Positions 8,302 through 14,620 of a DNA stretch of 23,405 bases are shown piece after piece. The DNA comes from Eubacteriaceae bacterium (lineage in GTDB: Bacteria; Bacillota; Clostridia; Eubacteriales; UBA1433). A program made the translations under genes and the position numbers. The notes beneath the pieces are model-generated. The model saw only the letters and a program-made list of their open reading frames with translations, was not told the DNA's origin and did no database searches. The stretch lies in contig JAAZOI010000098.1 of assembly GCA_012797825.1 (NCBI GenBank), forward strand, positions 1-23,405. The letters are read 5' to 3'. Position 1 is the stretch's first letter. Each line of letters starts with the position of its first letter.

Positions 8302-8892
8302 TCAATACACATCAAGCTTATTTTCTTTCCCCTTTACAATGCGCTTTATATTAGCCCTATGCTGATACGTACTGATTAGTTCAATGATTAAAGTCAGTAT
8401 AAAATTTACACCAAATCCCTGAAAAATAATGACCATAATTAAAATGGAATAAATTCCGCAAATTGATGCTAAAGATACTAGTTTTGTAAAATATATAATT
8501 AAAAAAGCAATTACTGCCGCGACTAATAAAAAGATAGGAGCAATTATTGCATATGCGCCCATTAAAGTGGCTACGCCTTTGCCGCCTTTAAATTTTAAAA
8601 ATATCGGCCAGTTATGACCTATAATAACAGCAAATGCAGCAATCGCCTCTGCATATGCTCCGTCGCTTAATAACTTTGCTATTAAAACAGCTATTAACCC
8701 CTTTAAAAAGTCTGATATGAATACTATAGTTCCAGCTTTTTTGCCCATTACTCTTAAAGCATTGGTCGTACCTGCATTGCCGCTTCCATGCTGCCTTATA
8801 TCTGTGTTTTTAGTCAATCTGCCATATATGTATGCTGCATTTATATTGCCGAGTAAATAACATAAAATAAATATTAATAAATACATTAACAT
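8302..8892 (-). CDS. plsY: Acyl-phosphate:glycerol-3-phosphate acyltransferase PlsY
   Basis: PlsY moves an acyl group from acyl-phosphate (made by PlsX) to glycerol-3-phosphate, giving lysophosphatidate. The 196-residue protein is hydrophobic with several membrane segments and carries the PlsY signatures HGSGNAGTTNALR at 35-47 and GHNWPIFLKFKGGKGVAT at 92-109. The first of two nearby ATGs (8892) is chosen, because GAGG lies 8 nt before it. It uses the product of the neighbouring fab operon and leads its own operon with cls and the YgjP-type gene. Confidence 0.96.
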   Translation of the reverse strand: MLMYLLIFILCYLLGNINAAYIYGRLTKNTDIRQHGSGNAGTTNALRVMGKKAGTIVFISDFLKGLIAVLIAKLLSDGAYAEAIAAFAVIIGHNWPIFLKFKGGKGVATLMGAYAIIAPIFLLVAAVIAFLIIYFTKLVSLASICGIYSILIMVIIFQGFGVNFILTLIIELISTYQHRANIKRIVKGKENKLDVY

Positions 8893-8921
8893 CGGTGCGC
8901 CCTCGCTTTTTTGTTTATTTT

Positions 8922-8950
8922 ATAATAATAAAAAATACAAAAACCGTCAA
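8922..8950 (-). promoter_or_regulatory. Sigma-A promoter of plsY operon
   Basis: The minus strand has TTGACG (8950-8945), a 17-bp spacer, and TATTAT (8927-8922), each 5 of 6 to consensus. It lies 30 bp upstream of the plsY start and faces no other gene on that strand. Confidence 0.75.
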
Positions 8951-9206
8951 TACAAGTATATATTATATTTGCATTATATTATCATTTTATTACAATAAAA
9001 ATATTTGTTTTTTATTAATATTTTTTATCAAATTAATTTGAAATTACTAACATATTCACAATATTTAGAGATAAAATTGTTAATACTTATCAATATTTTG
9101 TAATATTTTGTCGATAAAATTTTATCTTTTATTTTAAATGAAATAATATAATCTATTCATTTTGGCAATAATAGGAATTATTAAATTATCTCTTAGGAGC
9201 ATTTAA
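8951..9206. other. AT-rich intergenic region
   Basis: This stretch between the plsY promoter and the next plus-strand gene contains no ORF of note and is extremely A+T-rich. It holds the perfect palindrome GATAAAATTTTATC (9113-9126) and a TATAAT hexamer at 9147-9152 that may be the -10 of the gene at 9207, although no good -35 is spaced from it. Nothing else can be supported. Confidence 0.5.
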
Positions 9207-9494
9207 ATGAAACAGATAATTATTAATGAAAAATGTTTTTTAATAAATGGCAATAAAATAATCGGACAAATTCTAAAAAACGGCAAAATTTGCGTAATTA
9301 AATTTATAAACTATATTAGCTCTGACGGAAAACTAAACAAATACTATATAAGGCGAGAAGGTTATTTAATAGGTTGGATTAATGGTGACTTAACCGAATG
9401 CAAAGGTAAAGATTTAATTAATCAAGATATACTTTCAGATATAATGCATGCTATGAATATATTAAAAAATGCAAGCCGGGAACTATGCTGCTAG
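9207..9494 (+). CDS. Small hypothetical protein
   Basis: I do not recognise this 95-residue protein. It is supported as a real gene by an AGGAG ribosome binding site 7 nt before the ATG and by a clear intrinsic terminator just downstream. It is basic and Ile/Lys/Asn-rich, without a signal peptide or membrane helix. The first two thirds look beta-rich (repeated short hydrophobic runs such as IIGQILKNGKICVIKFI) and the last third helical, ending in two cysteines. It appears to be a single-gene transcript. Confidence 0.7.
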   Translation: MKQIIINEKCFLINGNKIIGQILKNGKICVIKFINYISSDGKLNKYYIRREGYLIGWINGDLTECKGKDLINQDILSDIMHAMNILKNASRELCC

Positions 9495-9512
9495 AAATAG
9501 CATATGATAAAG

Positions 9513-9537
9513 AAAAGAGCTTGATTGCTCTTTTTTT
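9513..9537 (+). terminator. Intrinsic terminator
   Basis: AAAAGAGC (9513-9520) pairs with GCTCTTTT (9527-9534) around a 6-nt loop, running straight into a T-tract. It ends the transcript of the gene at 9207. Confidence 0.85.
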
Positions 9538-9614
9538 ATGTAAAATTTTGATGTAATAAAAAGCTCTTATTTTACATATAGATAATTTACAACTTAAGAA
9601 AGGGTGCACTTGCT

Positions 9615-9824
9615 ATGATTCAGTTTAAAGATTTTGACAAAAAATTTATATCAGATAATTTCAATGATGCTGATGAAATTATCACTTCTAAAGACGTTGA
9701 TTTTGTATTAAACAAACTTGACGGTTTAATTATGCAAAAAGGATTTATACATTATGAAAAAAAATATAATGATTTCGGCCTGCAAGCTATGAGAGTTTTT
9801 GACAGTATTTATTATAATAATTGA
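9615..9824 (+). CDS. Small hypothetical protein
   Basis: A 69-residue acidic, soluble protein that I cannot assign (begins MIQFKDFDKKFISDN). A moderate ribosome binding site (AAAGGGTG) lies about 10 nt before the ATG. The pattern of charged and hydrophobic residues suggests helices, with no membrane segment, Cys cluster or known motif. It is bounded by the terminator of the previous gene and the long hairpin at 9936, so it is probably transcribed alone. The small size makes the call less certain. Confidence 0.55.
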   Translation: MIQFKDFDKKFISDNFNDADEIITSKDVDFVLNKLDGLIMQKGFIHYEKKYNDFGLQAMRVFDSIYYNN

Positions 9825-9935
9825 ATTTTTATCTACATAGATATAAATTTATATTCTTTGCTTTATGTATCATTTTAATATTTTAAGTATATAATAATAT
9901 TATAGCCGTACTTAAAAGATTTTTAATGCGGTATT

Positions 9936-9990
9936 AAAGAGATAGATGACTTTGTTCGTAAAAAATTTTCAATCTATCTCTTTTATTTTA
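9936..9990 (+). terminator. Long-stem hairpin terminator
   Basis: AAAGAGATAGAT (9936-9947) pairs perfectly with ATCTATCTCTTT (9972-9983) around a 24-nt loop, followed by a T-rich run. It probably ends the transcript of the gene at 9615. The unusually long loop, and a second hairpin just upstream, leave open a role as a small RNA 3' end. Confidence 0.6.
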
Positions 9991-10036
9991 TTTTAAATTA
10001 TCAGGTATAAATAATTTATATAAAAATATACTTATA

Positions 10037-10065
10037 TTGACACTATATTTTTTTACTTATATGAA
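10037..10065 (+). promoter_or_regulatory. Promoter ahead of candidate small RNA
   Basis: TTGACA at 10037-10042 is followed after 17 bp by TATGAA (10060-10065), a 4-of-6 match to the -10 consensus. Arms TGACAC (10038-10043) and GTGTCA (10071-10076) form an inverted repeat across the promoter, which could be an operator. Transcription would begin near 10072. Confidence 0.5.
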
Positions 10066-10071
10066 TGCTTG

Positions 10072-10137
10072 TGTCATGCAGAACCCGCTTAATAGGGATA
10101 TATTAAGTTAACAGTGTTGCGGGTTCTGTTTTATTTT
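10072..10137 (+). ncRNA. Candidate structured RNA or leader attenuator
   Basis: A perfect 10-bp stem CAGAACCCGC (10079-10088) / GCGGGTTCTG (10119-10128) encloses an inner stem TTAATA/TATTAA (10089-10094 with 10101-10106) and is followed by TTTTATTTTT. It is the most GC-rich element in a very AT-rich gap and has a promoter just upstream. It is either a free RNA of about 60 nt ending at its own terminator, or an attenuator in the leader of the gene at 10208. I do not recognise it as a known RNA family. Confidence 0.45.
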
Positions 10138-10207
10138 TAAAAAATAGGATAATTATAAAAAGAACGATAATAATAAAAGTAATATTAAATTGCGGAGGTT
10201 TTATTAT

Positions 10208-10456
10208 ATGTCAAAAGTAATATTGGGTATAATGTTAAAACAAAGAACAGAAACATCCCCAAAATTTCAGGATATCATTTCAGACTACGGCTGCTATATT
10301 TCAACAAGAATAGGGCTTCATAACGCAGATGATACAAATTGCAGCCCAAACGGCATAATTCTTCTTGAAACAATAAATGAAGGCAAGGCGCAGGAGCTTG
10401 AAGACAAGATAAGAAGCAATATAGATGGCGTTCTTGTGCAGAAAATGGTATTCTAA
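10208..10456 (+). CDS. TM1266-like ACT-fold protein (putative iron-only hydrogenase system regulator)
   Basis: An 82-residue protein (begins MSKVILGIMLKQRTE) with the beta-alpha pattern and the block ISDYGCYISTRIGLHN, followed by GIILLETINE, characteristic of the TM1266-like small ACT-fold family. Family members are often encoded near [FeFe]-hydrogenase maturation genes and are annotated as putative regulators, with no proven biochemistry. ATG at 10208 is chosen because GCGGAGG lies 9 nt upstream; an in-frame TTG six codons earlier overlaps that site and is rejected. It stands alone here, between a structured leader or small RNA and a strong terminator. Confidence 0.75.
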   Translation: MSKVILGIMLKQRTETSPKFQDIISDYGCYISTRIGLHNADDTNCSPNGIILLETINEGKAQELEDKIRSNIDGVLVQKMVF

Positions 10457-10486
10457 TCGTATAAACATAACTTATATTTTAATATA

Positions 10487-10512
10487 AAAAAACCGCATTT
10501 GCGGTTTTTTTA
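10487..10512 (+). terminator. Intrinsic terminator
   Basis: AAAAAACCGC (10487-10496) pairs with GCGGTTTTTT (10501-10510) around ATTT, with a continuous T-tract. It ends the TM1266-like transcript. Confidence 0.92.
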
Positions 10513-10541
10513 CATAATAAAGCATTTTTAATTTAAACTAC

Positions 10542-10571
10542 TTGATATTGCCGTAAAGTTTAATATATAAT
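10542..10571 (+). promoter_or_regulatory. Promoter of corA-like gene
   Basis: TTGATA (10542-10547) and TATAAT (10566-10571) are separated by 18 bp. They lie about 34 bp before the gene start and just after the preceding terminator. Confidence 0.75.
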
Positions 10572-10604
10572 CACATTAGCGAATTTATTTTATTGGAGAG
10601 CATT

Positions 10605-11537
10605 ATGATTTATTCAATAGAATCTAATAAACTAAAACATGAAAATAATTACAGCGAAGGTTTCAAACCTGAAAAAAACAAACAATACATTGCTATATTC
10701 AGTATTAACGAGAAGCCTGAAAAGATAATCGATGAAAAAATACCGGATGATTTTTACGTTGCTGCTCTTGAAAACAAAACGCCAAGGTTTGAATGTTATG
10801 AAGCGCTGGATATTATCTGTATGAAAATTAACCATTTTAAAAGCGAACCTGATGATAAAACATCTTATGTTTTTATTTATATTCAAAATAATCTTATGCA
10901 ATTTGTATGTGAAGATACTGCTCCGGTAAATGAATTTATAGAACGTATTATTAAAAACGATATTAATATAAATTACGGTAAAATCCTATATTTGTTCTTT
11001 ACGTTTTTAATTGAAAATGATATGGGTGAACTCGAAAAAACAGAAGATCGTTTAACGGAATATGAGGACGAAATACTTAATTACGCGGCATCCAAAGTAA
11101 ATTATTCCAAGTTGGTTATAAATATATCTCGCCAACTTCGAGCAACAAAACAATATTATGAGCAATTTTTAAATGTCGTTGAAAATTTAAGCTGGAATGA
11201 AAATAATCTTTTGGAAACAAAAACTTTAAGATATTTTAAAATACTAGACAGTAAGCTTGACCGACTTTATAACACGACTGTTAATCTCATCGCTTTTTCA
11301 ACAGAAGTGCGGGAAGCATATCAAATGGAAGTTGATTTGCGCGCCAATAAAATAATGCAGCTTTTCACTGTTGTTACCGTAATTTTTATGCCTCTCACAT
11401 TAATAGTCGGATGGTATGGAATGAACCTGAAAATGCCTGAATTCGAGATAGATTTCTTTTATCCTATCGTAATAGTATTAAGCATTATTGTGAGCATTTT
11501 TATTATTGCTTTTTTTAAAAAAAGAAAATGGTTTTAA
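10605..11537 (+). CDS. CorA-family magnesium/divalent cation transporter
   Basis: CorA proteins are pentameric channels that let Mg2+ (or Co2+, Ni2+, Zn2+ in relatives) into the cell. The 310-residue protein has a long acidic cytoplasmic N-terminal domain, a helical stalk at about 140-250, and two C-terminal membrane helices (about 250-271 and 285-304). The selectivity motif Gly-Met-Asn is intact at 272-274 in GWYGMNLKMPE, and the tail ends in the usual basic KKRKWF. ATG at 10605 is chosen, because GGAG lies 6 nt before it; an in-frame TTG upstream overlaps that site. It has its own promoter. The transported ion cannot be told from sequence. Confidence 0.92.
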   Translation: MIYSIESNKLKHENNYSEGFKPEKNKQYIAIFSINEKPEKIIDEKIPDDFYVAALENKTPRFECYEALDIICMKINHFKSEPDDKTSYVFIYIQNNLMQFVCEDTAPVNEFIERIIKNDININYGKILYLFFTFLIENDMGELEKTEDRLTEYEDEILNYAASKVNYSKLVINISRQLRATKQYYEQFLNVVENLSWNENNLLETKTLRYFKILDSKLDRLYNTTVNLIAFSTEVREAYQMEVDLRANKIMQLFTVVTVIFMPLTLIVGWYGMNLKMPEFEIDFFYPIVIVLSIIVSIFIIAFFKKRKWF

Positions 11538-11563
11538 TCTATTCATATATTCATACAAATTTC

Positions 11564-11591
11564 TTGACATCTATTAGTATTTAGATATAAT
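11564..11591 (+). promoter_or_regulatory. Promoter of the sdpR-sdpI-like operon
   Basis: TTGACA (11564-11569) and TATAAT (11586-11591), both perfect hexamers, are 16 bp apart. The -10 overlaps the first TTTAGATA operator half-site. Confidence 0.85.
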
Positions 11592-11627
11592 TATATTAAA
11601 TATTTAGATAATTATATAAATATCTAA
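11579..11627. promoter_or_regulatory. Repeated operator half-sites for the ArsR-type repressor
   Basis: TATTTAGATA occurs twice as a direct repeat (11579-11588 and 11601-11610), 22 bp or about two helical turns apart. The second copy forms an inverted repeat TTAGATA (11604-11610) / TATCTAA (11621-11627). The sites span the -10 and the start of transcription. This AT-rich symmetric layout fits ArsR-family dimers; autorepression is inferred. Confidence 0.6.
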
Positions 11628-11647
11628 TGCTTGCTAGAGGTGCTATT

Positions 11648-11920
11648 ATGAATGAAGTATTTAAAGCCCTTTCAGATCCGACAAGAAGAAAAATATTAGA
11701 GCTTCTTTCTAAAAAAGATATGAATGCCGGAGAAATATCCGATAATTTCAAAATAAGCAAACCATCAATAAGTCATCATTTATCGGCTTTAAAAAACGCG
11801 GGCTTAATACTTGATGAACGGGAAGGCCAAAATATAAAATATTCGCTTAATATAACAGTATTTCAAGACATTATCAAATGGTTTTTTGACACTGCCAACA
11901 AAAACGGAGGTGAAGAGTAA
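11648..11920 (+). CDS. ArsR-family winged-helix repressor, SdpR-like
   Basis: A 90-residue protein with the compact ArsR winged helix: FKALSDPTRRKILELL at the N-terminus and recognition region KISKPSISHHLSALKNAGL at about 40-58. No metal-binding cysteine pair is present, which sets it apart from metal sensors and fits the SdpR group. Size and the directly following SdpI-like gene match the Bacillus sdpRI immunity operon, where SdpR is an autorepressor sequestered by SdpI. ATG at 11648 is chosen for its GAGGTG site 7 nt upstream; the ATG at 11627 would put that site inside the gene. It ends exactly one codon boundary before the next ATG. Confidence 0.88.
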   Translation: MNEVFKALSDPTRRKILELLSKKDMNAGEISDNFKISKPSISHHLSALKNAGLILDEREGQNIKYSLNITVFQDIIKWFFDTANKNGGEE

Positions 11921-12562
11921 ATGAAAATTGATAAATTAAACATTTCTGTGTTAATTTTATCTGTTTTATCATTTATAGGTATTTCAATAATGTATTTTTA
12001 TCTGCCAGACACCATTCCTATTCATTGGAATATAAACGGAGAAGTGGACAATTACGGCGGAAAAGCTACTATATTTTTATTGGGGGCGCTGCCGGCGGCG
12101 ATGTGGCTTTTAATGATGTTTCTTCCTAAAATTGATCCCAGAAGAGAAAACTATAAATTACACGCAAAAGCGTATGAAATTATTATACTTTCTATTATAT
12201 TAATATTTATCGCGTTAGGCTGGATAACAGTTTACGCTGCTCTGGGTCATTCCATTAAAATAAATCTTTATATACCGCTGCTGATAGGCATTTTATTTAT
12301 AATAATAGGAAACTATATGCCTACAATAAAGCACAATTATTTTTTCGGCATACGCAACCCGTGGACTCTCGCGAACGAGGTGGTATGGAAAAAAACTCAT
12401 AAAGCCGGCGGATATGCTTTTATAATAATGGGCATATTTTTCGGATTAGACGCTTTTATAAAAAGCAAAGCACTCACAATAGCTTCTATTATTGTAATCG
12501 GCATACTTATCATAGCGGTAAATGTATATTCATTTTTACTATTTCAAAAAATAAAGCGGTAA
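11921..12562 (+). CDS. SdpI-family integral membrane protein
   Basis: A 213-residue protein with about six membrane helices. The N-terminal half is a DUF1648-type domain (LPDTIPIHWNINGEVDNYGG at about 28-47), and the C-terminal half has the SdpI signature IGNYMPTIKHNYFFGIRNPW followed by WKKTHKAGGY. In Bacillus SdpI gives immunity to the SDP killing factor and sequesters SdpR at the membrane. No toxin genes (sdpABC) are nearby, so here it may be an orphan immunity or signalling protein. Its ATG directly follows the repressor stop codon, and GGAGGTG lies in the end of that gene, so translation is coupled. Confidence 0.9.
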   Translation: MKIDKLNISVLILSVLSFIGISIMYFYLPDTIPIHWNINGEVDNYGGKATIFLLGALPAAMWLLMMFLPKIDPRRENYKLHAKAYEIIILSIILIFIALGWITVYAALGHSIKINLYIPLLIGILFIIIGNYMPTIKHNYFFGIRNPWTLANEVVWKKTHKAGGYAFIIMGIFFGLDAFIKSKALTIASIIVIGILIIAVNVYSFLLFQKIKR

Positions 12563-12586
12563 TTAATTTAAATTTATTTACTAAGC

Positions 12587-12615
12587 AAAAGGGAGATTTA
12601 ATCTCCCCTTTTTTA
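12587..12615 (+). terminator. Intrinsic terminator
   Basis: GGGAGAT (12591-12597) pairs with ATCTCCC (12601-12607) around TTA, flanked by an A-run and a T-tract. It ends the sdpR-sdpI-like transcript. Confidence 0.92.
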
Positions 12616-12640
12616 ATATATTGGATAATTACTAAATTTT

Positions 12641-12675
12641 CCGTAAAAAATATAATAATAAAAATTTTATTACGG
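12641..12675. repeat. Inverted repeat flanking a TATAAT and overlapping a ribosome binding site
   Basis: CCGTAA (12641-12646) and TTACGG (12670-12675) are perfect 6-bp arms. The sequence between them includes TATAAT at 12651-12656, the probable -10 of the FAD/Rieske gene, and the right arm overlaps the GGGAG ribosome binding site. It could be an operator; chance is possible at this length. Confidence 0.4.
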
Positions 12676-12690
12676 GAGCTGATTTTTACT

Positions 12691-14247
12691 ATGCAGGATA
12701 TTATTTCTACACCGCCGTCATCATATTGGATTGCTTCAACTCAGCAGACTAATTATCCTAAATTTACAGACAATATAAAAGTAGACGTAGCCATCGTGGG
12801 CGGCGGCATTGTCGGTATACTATGCGCATATTTTTTAAGTAATCAAGGAGTGAAAACAGCGGTTTTTGATGCTGATAAAATACTTAAGGGCACAACAGGT
12901 CATACTACCGCTAAAATAACTTCACAGCATGAACTTCGCTTACAGAAAATACAGCAAATAAGCAATAATTACGCTCAGCAATATGCTGCTGCCAATGAAA
13001 CCGCCATAAGAATGTTTGAAAATATAATAAAGCAGCATAATATTGACTGCAATTTTATATGGGATAGCGCATATGTTTATACCCGTCAAGACAGTTATAT
13101 CGAGCAAATCCAAAAAGAGGCGCATCTAGCCTCAACTCTGGGAATAACCGCTTCATATCTTCAAAGCACTCCTCTGCCCCTTGATATAAAAGCGGCAGTG
13201 CGCTATGATAATCAAGCGAAATTCCATCCGAGAAAATTTTTGCTTCCTCTTGCTGATATTATCACAAAATCAGGCAGTCAAATATTCGAACAAACTCGCA
13301 TTGTAGATTTAGAACATGAAAACAACACCTATTATTTAAAAACAATAGATAACCTCCAAATAACAGCCGATAAAGTCATCATCGCTTCTCATTATCCCTT
13401 TTTTAATAAAGCGGCATTATATTTTTCAAGAATTTATCCCGAGCGTTCGTATATAGTTGCAATAAAGGCAAAGGAAAATTATCCCGGTGGAATGTATATA
13501 ACTGCTGAAACACCTCCGGGCAGATCAATTCGTAGTCAGCAGACTGAAAACGGAGAAATTATTTTAGTCGCAGGCGAACACCATAAAACAGGTCAAGGTG
13601 AAGATACAATAAATCATTATAAAAACTTAGTCTTATTTGCCAAGGAACATTTCACCGTTACCGATATGCCCTTTCATTGGTCTGCGCAAGACTGTATGAG
13701 CGTTGATGACATACCTCTTGTCGGGCATTATACAGACGATACTGAAAATTTATTTGTGGCTACCGGCTTTGGCAAGTGGGGAATGTCAAACGGTATGGCA
13801 TCCGCGATGCTGCTTTCTGATCTTATTTTAGGAAAGCCTAACCAATGGCAGGATGTATACAGTCCCTCGCGCCATGACATAATGGCCTCTGCAAAAACTT
13901 TCGTTGTTGAAAACGCCAATGTTGCCAAAGAACTCATAAAAGGCAAAATTGAAAGTGTTCCGAATAATATCGAAATTAAAAACGGCGACGGCAAAGTAAT
14001 TGAAATAAACGGTCAGCGCGCGGGAGCCTATCGGGACGAGCAAGGCAAGCTGCATATTGTAAATACTACTTGCACTCATATGGGATGCGAGCTTAATTGG
14101 AATTCGGCTGAAAAAACATGGGACTGTCCTTGTCACGGCTCCCGTTTCGGCATAGACGGCGACATCATTGAAGGACCTGCCGTAAGGCATCTTGACTTGG
14201 ACGAGCATACCGATACTTTAGAAAAATTGTTTAAAGACGAATATTAA
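12691..14247 (+). CDS. FAD-dependent oxidoreductase with C-terminal Rieske [2Fe-2S] domain (YhfW-like)
   Basis: The 518-residue protein fuses a DAO-type FAD domain to a Rieske domain. The N-terminus has the dinucleotide-binding motif VAIVGGGIVG at about 33-42, and GFGKWGMSNGMAS near 359-371 is the C-terminal FAD contact. The Rieske domain at about 425-510 has the cluster ligands Cys461 and His463 in CTHMGC and Cys479 and His482 in CPCHGS, plus Cys466 and Cys481 for the usual disulfide. The architecture matches Bacillus YhfW and related proteins; the substrate is unknown. No signal peptide is seen, so it is probably cytoplasmic. The GGGAG site is 12 nt from the ATG. It is transcribed alone. 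Confidence 0.92.
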   Translation: MQDIISTPPSSYWIASTQQTNYPKFTDNIKVDVAIVGGGIVGILCAYFLSNQGVKTAVFDADKILKGTTGHTTAKITSQHELRLQKIQQISNNYAQQYAAANETAIRMFENIIKQHNIDCNFIWDSAYVYTRQDSYIEQIQKEAHLASTLGITASYLQSTPLPLDIKAAVRYDNQAKFHPRKFLLPLADIITKSGSQIFEQTRIVDLEHENNTYYLKTIDNLQITADKVIIASHYPFFNKAALYFSRIYPERSYIVAIKAKENYPGGMYITAETPPGRSIRSQQTENGEIILVAGEHHKTGQGEDTINHYKNLVLFAKEHFTVTDMPFHWSAQDCMSVDDIPLVGHYTDDTENLFVATGFGKWGMSNGMASAMLLSDLILGKPNQWQDVYSPSRHDIMASAKTFVVENANVAKELIKGKIESVPNNIEIKNGDGKVIEINGQRAGAYRDEQGKLHIVNTTCTHMGCELNWNSAEKTWDCPCHGSRFGIDGDIIEGPAVRHLDLDEHTDTLEKLFKDEY

Positions 14248-14248
14248 A

Positions 14249-14275
14249 AAAAAGCTGCCCTACGGGCAGCTTTTT
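14249..14275. terminator. Bidirectional intrinsic terminator
   Basis: AAAAAGCTGCCC (14249-14260) pairs with GGGCAGCTTTTT (14264-14275) around TAC. It has T-tracts in both directions and sits between convergent genes, so it serves the Rieske gene and the zinc-ribbon operon. Confidence 0.95.
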
Positions 14276-14296
14276 ATCATCAGATATCTTATAATG

Positions 14297-14593
14297 CTAT
14301 TTAATATCTGACTTTTTAACGGCAATTTGCGATACTATAAACCCTACCCAATAAATTGCCCCGGCTGCTATAAACGTCCATAAATACCAATCACTAAACC
14401 CGTATTTTATTATTCTGATAATAATTAATATTAAATCAGGCGCAAAAAACGCGGCGACGACATAACCCCAAAATCCTAAAAAATCATGCCATAATCCGAA
14501 TGAACGGATGTATAAAAATATTCCTAATACTGTAGCCAAAATAATTAATATAAAGCCAATTATTGATAACGGACTGTTTAATTTTCTTTTCAT
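14297..14593 (-). CDS. Small membrane protein, last gene of the zinc-ribbon operon
   Basis: I do not recognise this 98-residue protein. It has a basic start (MKRKLNS) and three predicted membrane helices at about 9-28, 41-60 and 69-91, with a basic cytoplasmic tail. It has no cysteine at all, unlike its four operon partners. It begins 27 bp after the preceding gene and ends just before the bidirectional terminator, so it belongs to the same transcript. The ribosome binding site (AAAGAG) is weak. Confidence 0.75.
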   Translation of the reverse strand: MKRKLNSPLSIIGFILIILATVLGIFLYIRSFGLWHDFLGFWGYVVAAFFAPDLILIIIRIIKYGFSDWYLWTFIAAGAIYWVGFIVSQIAVKKSDIK

Positions 14594-14620
14594 ATTTTCT
14601 CTTTATATCGTTTTTTATAT

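Larger units (their letters stand above)
9825..10207. other. Intergenic region rich in RNA hairpins
   Basis: No protein gene is apparent. In order it holds a bulged hairpin at about 9905-9932 (CCGTA/TGCGG outer stem, TTAAAA/TTTTAA inner stem), the long-stem terminator at 9936-9990, a TTGACA promoter at 10037, the GC-rich hairpin at 10079-10128 with a T-tract, and the ribosome binding site GCGGAGG of the next gene. Confidence 0.6.

Noticed and set aside
9113..9126. Perfect palindrome GATAAAATTTTATC
   Set aside because: It is made almost only of A and T in a very AT-rich gap and is not aligned with a convincing promoter, so chance is the simplest reading.
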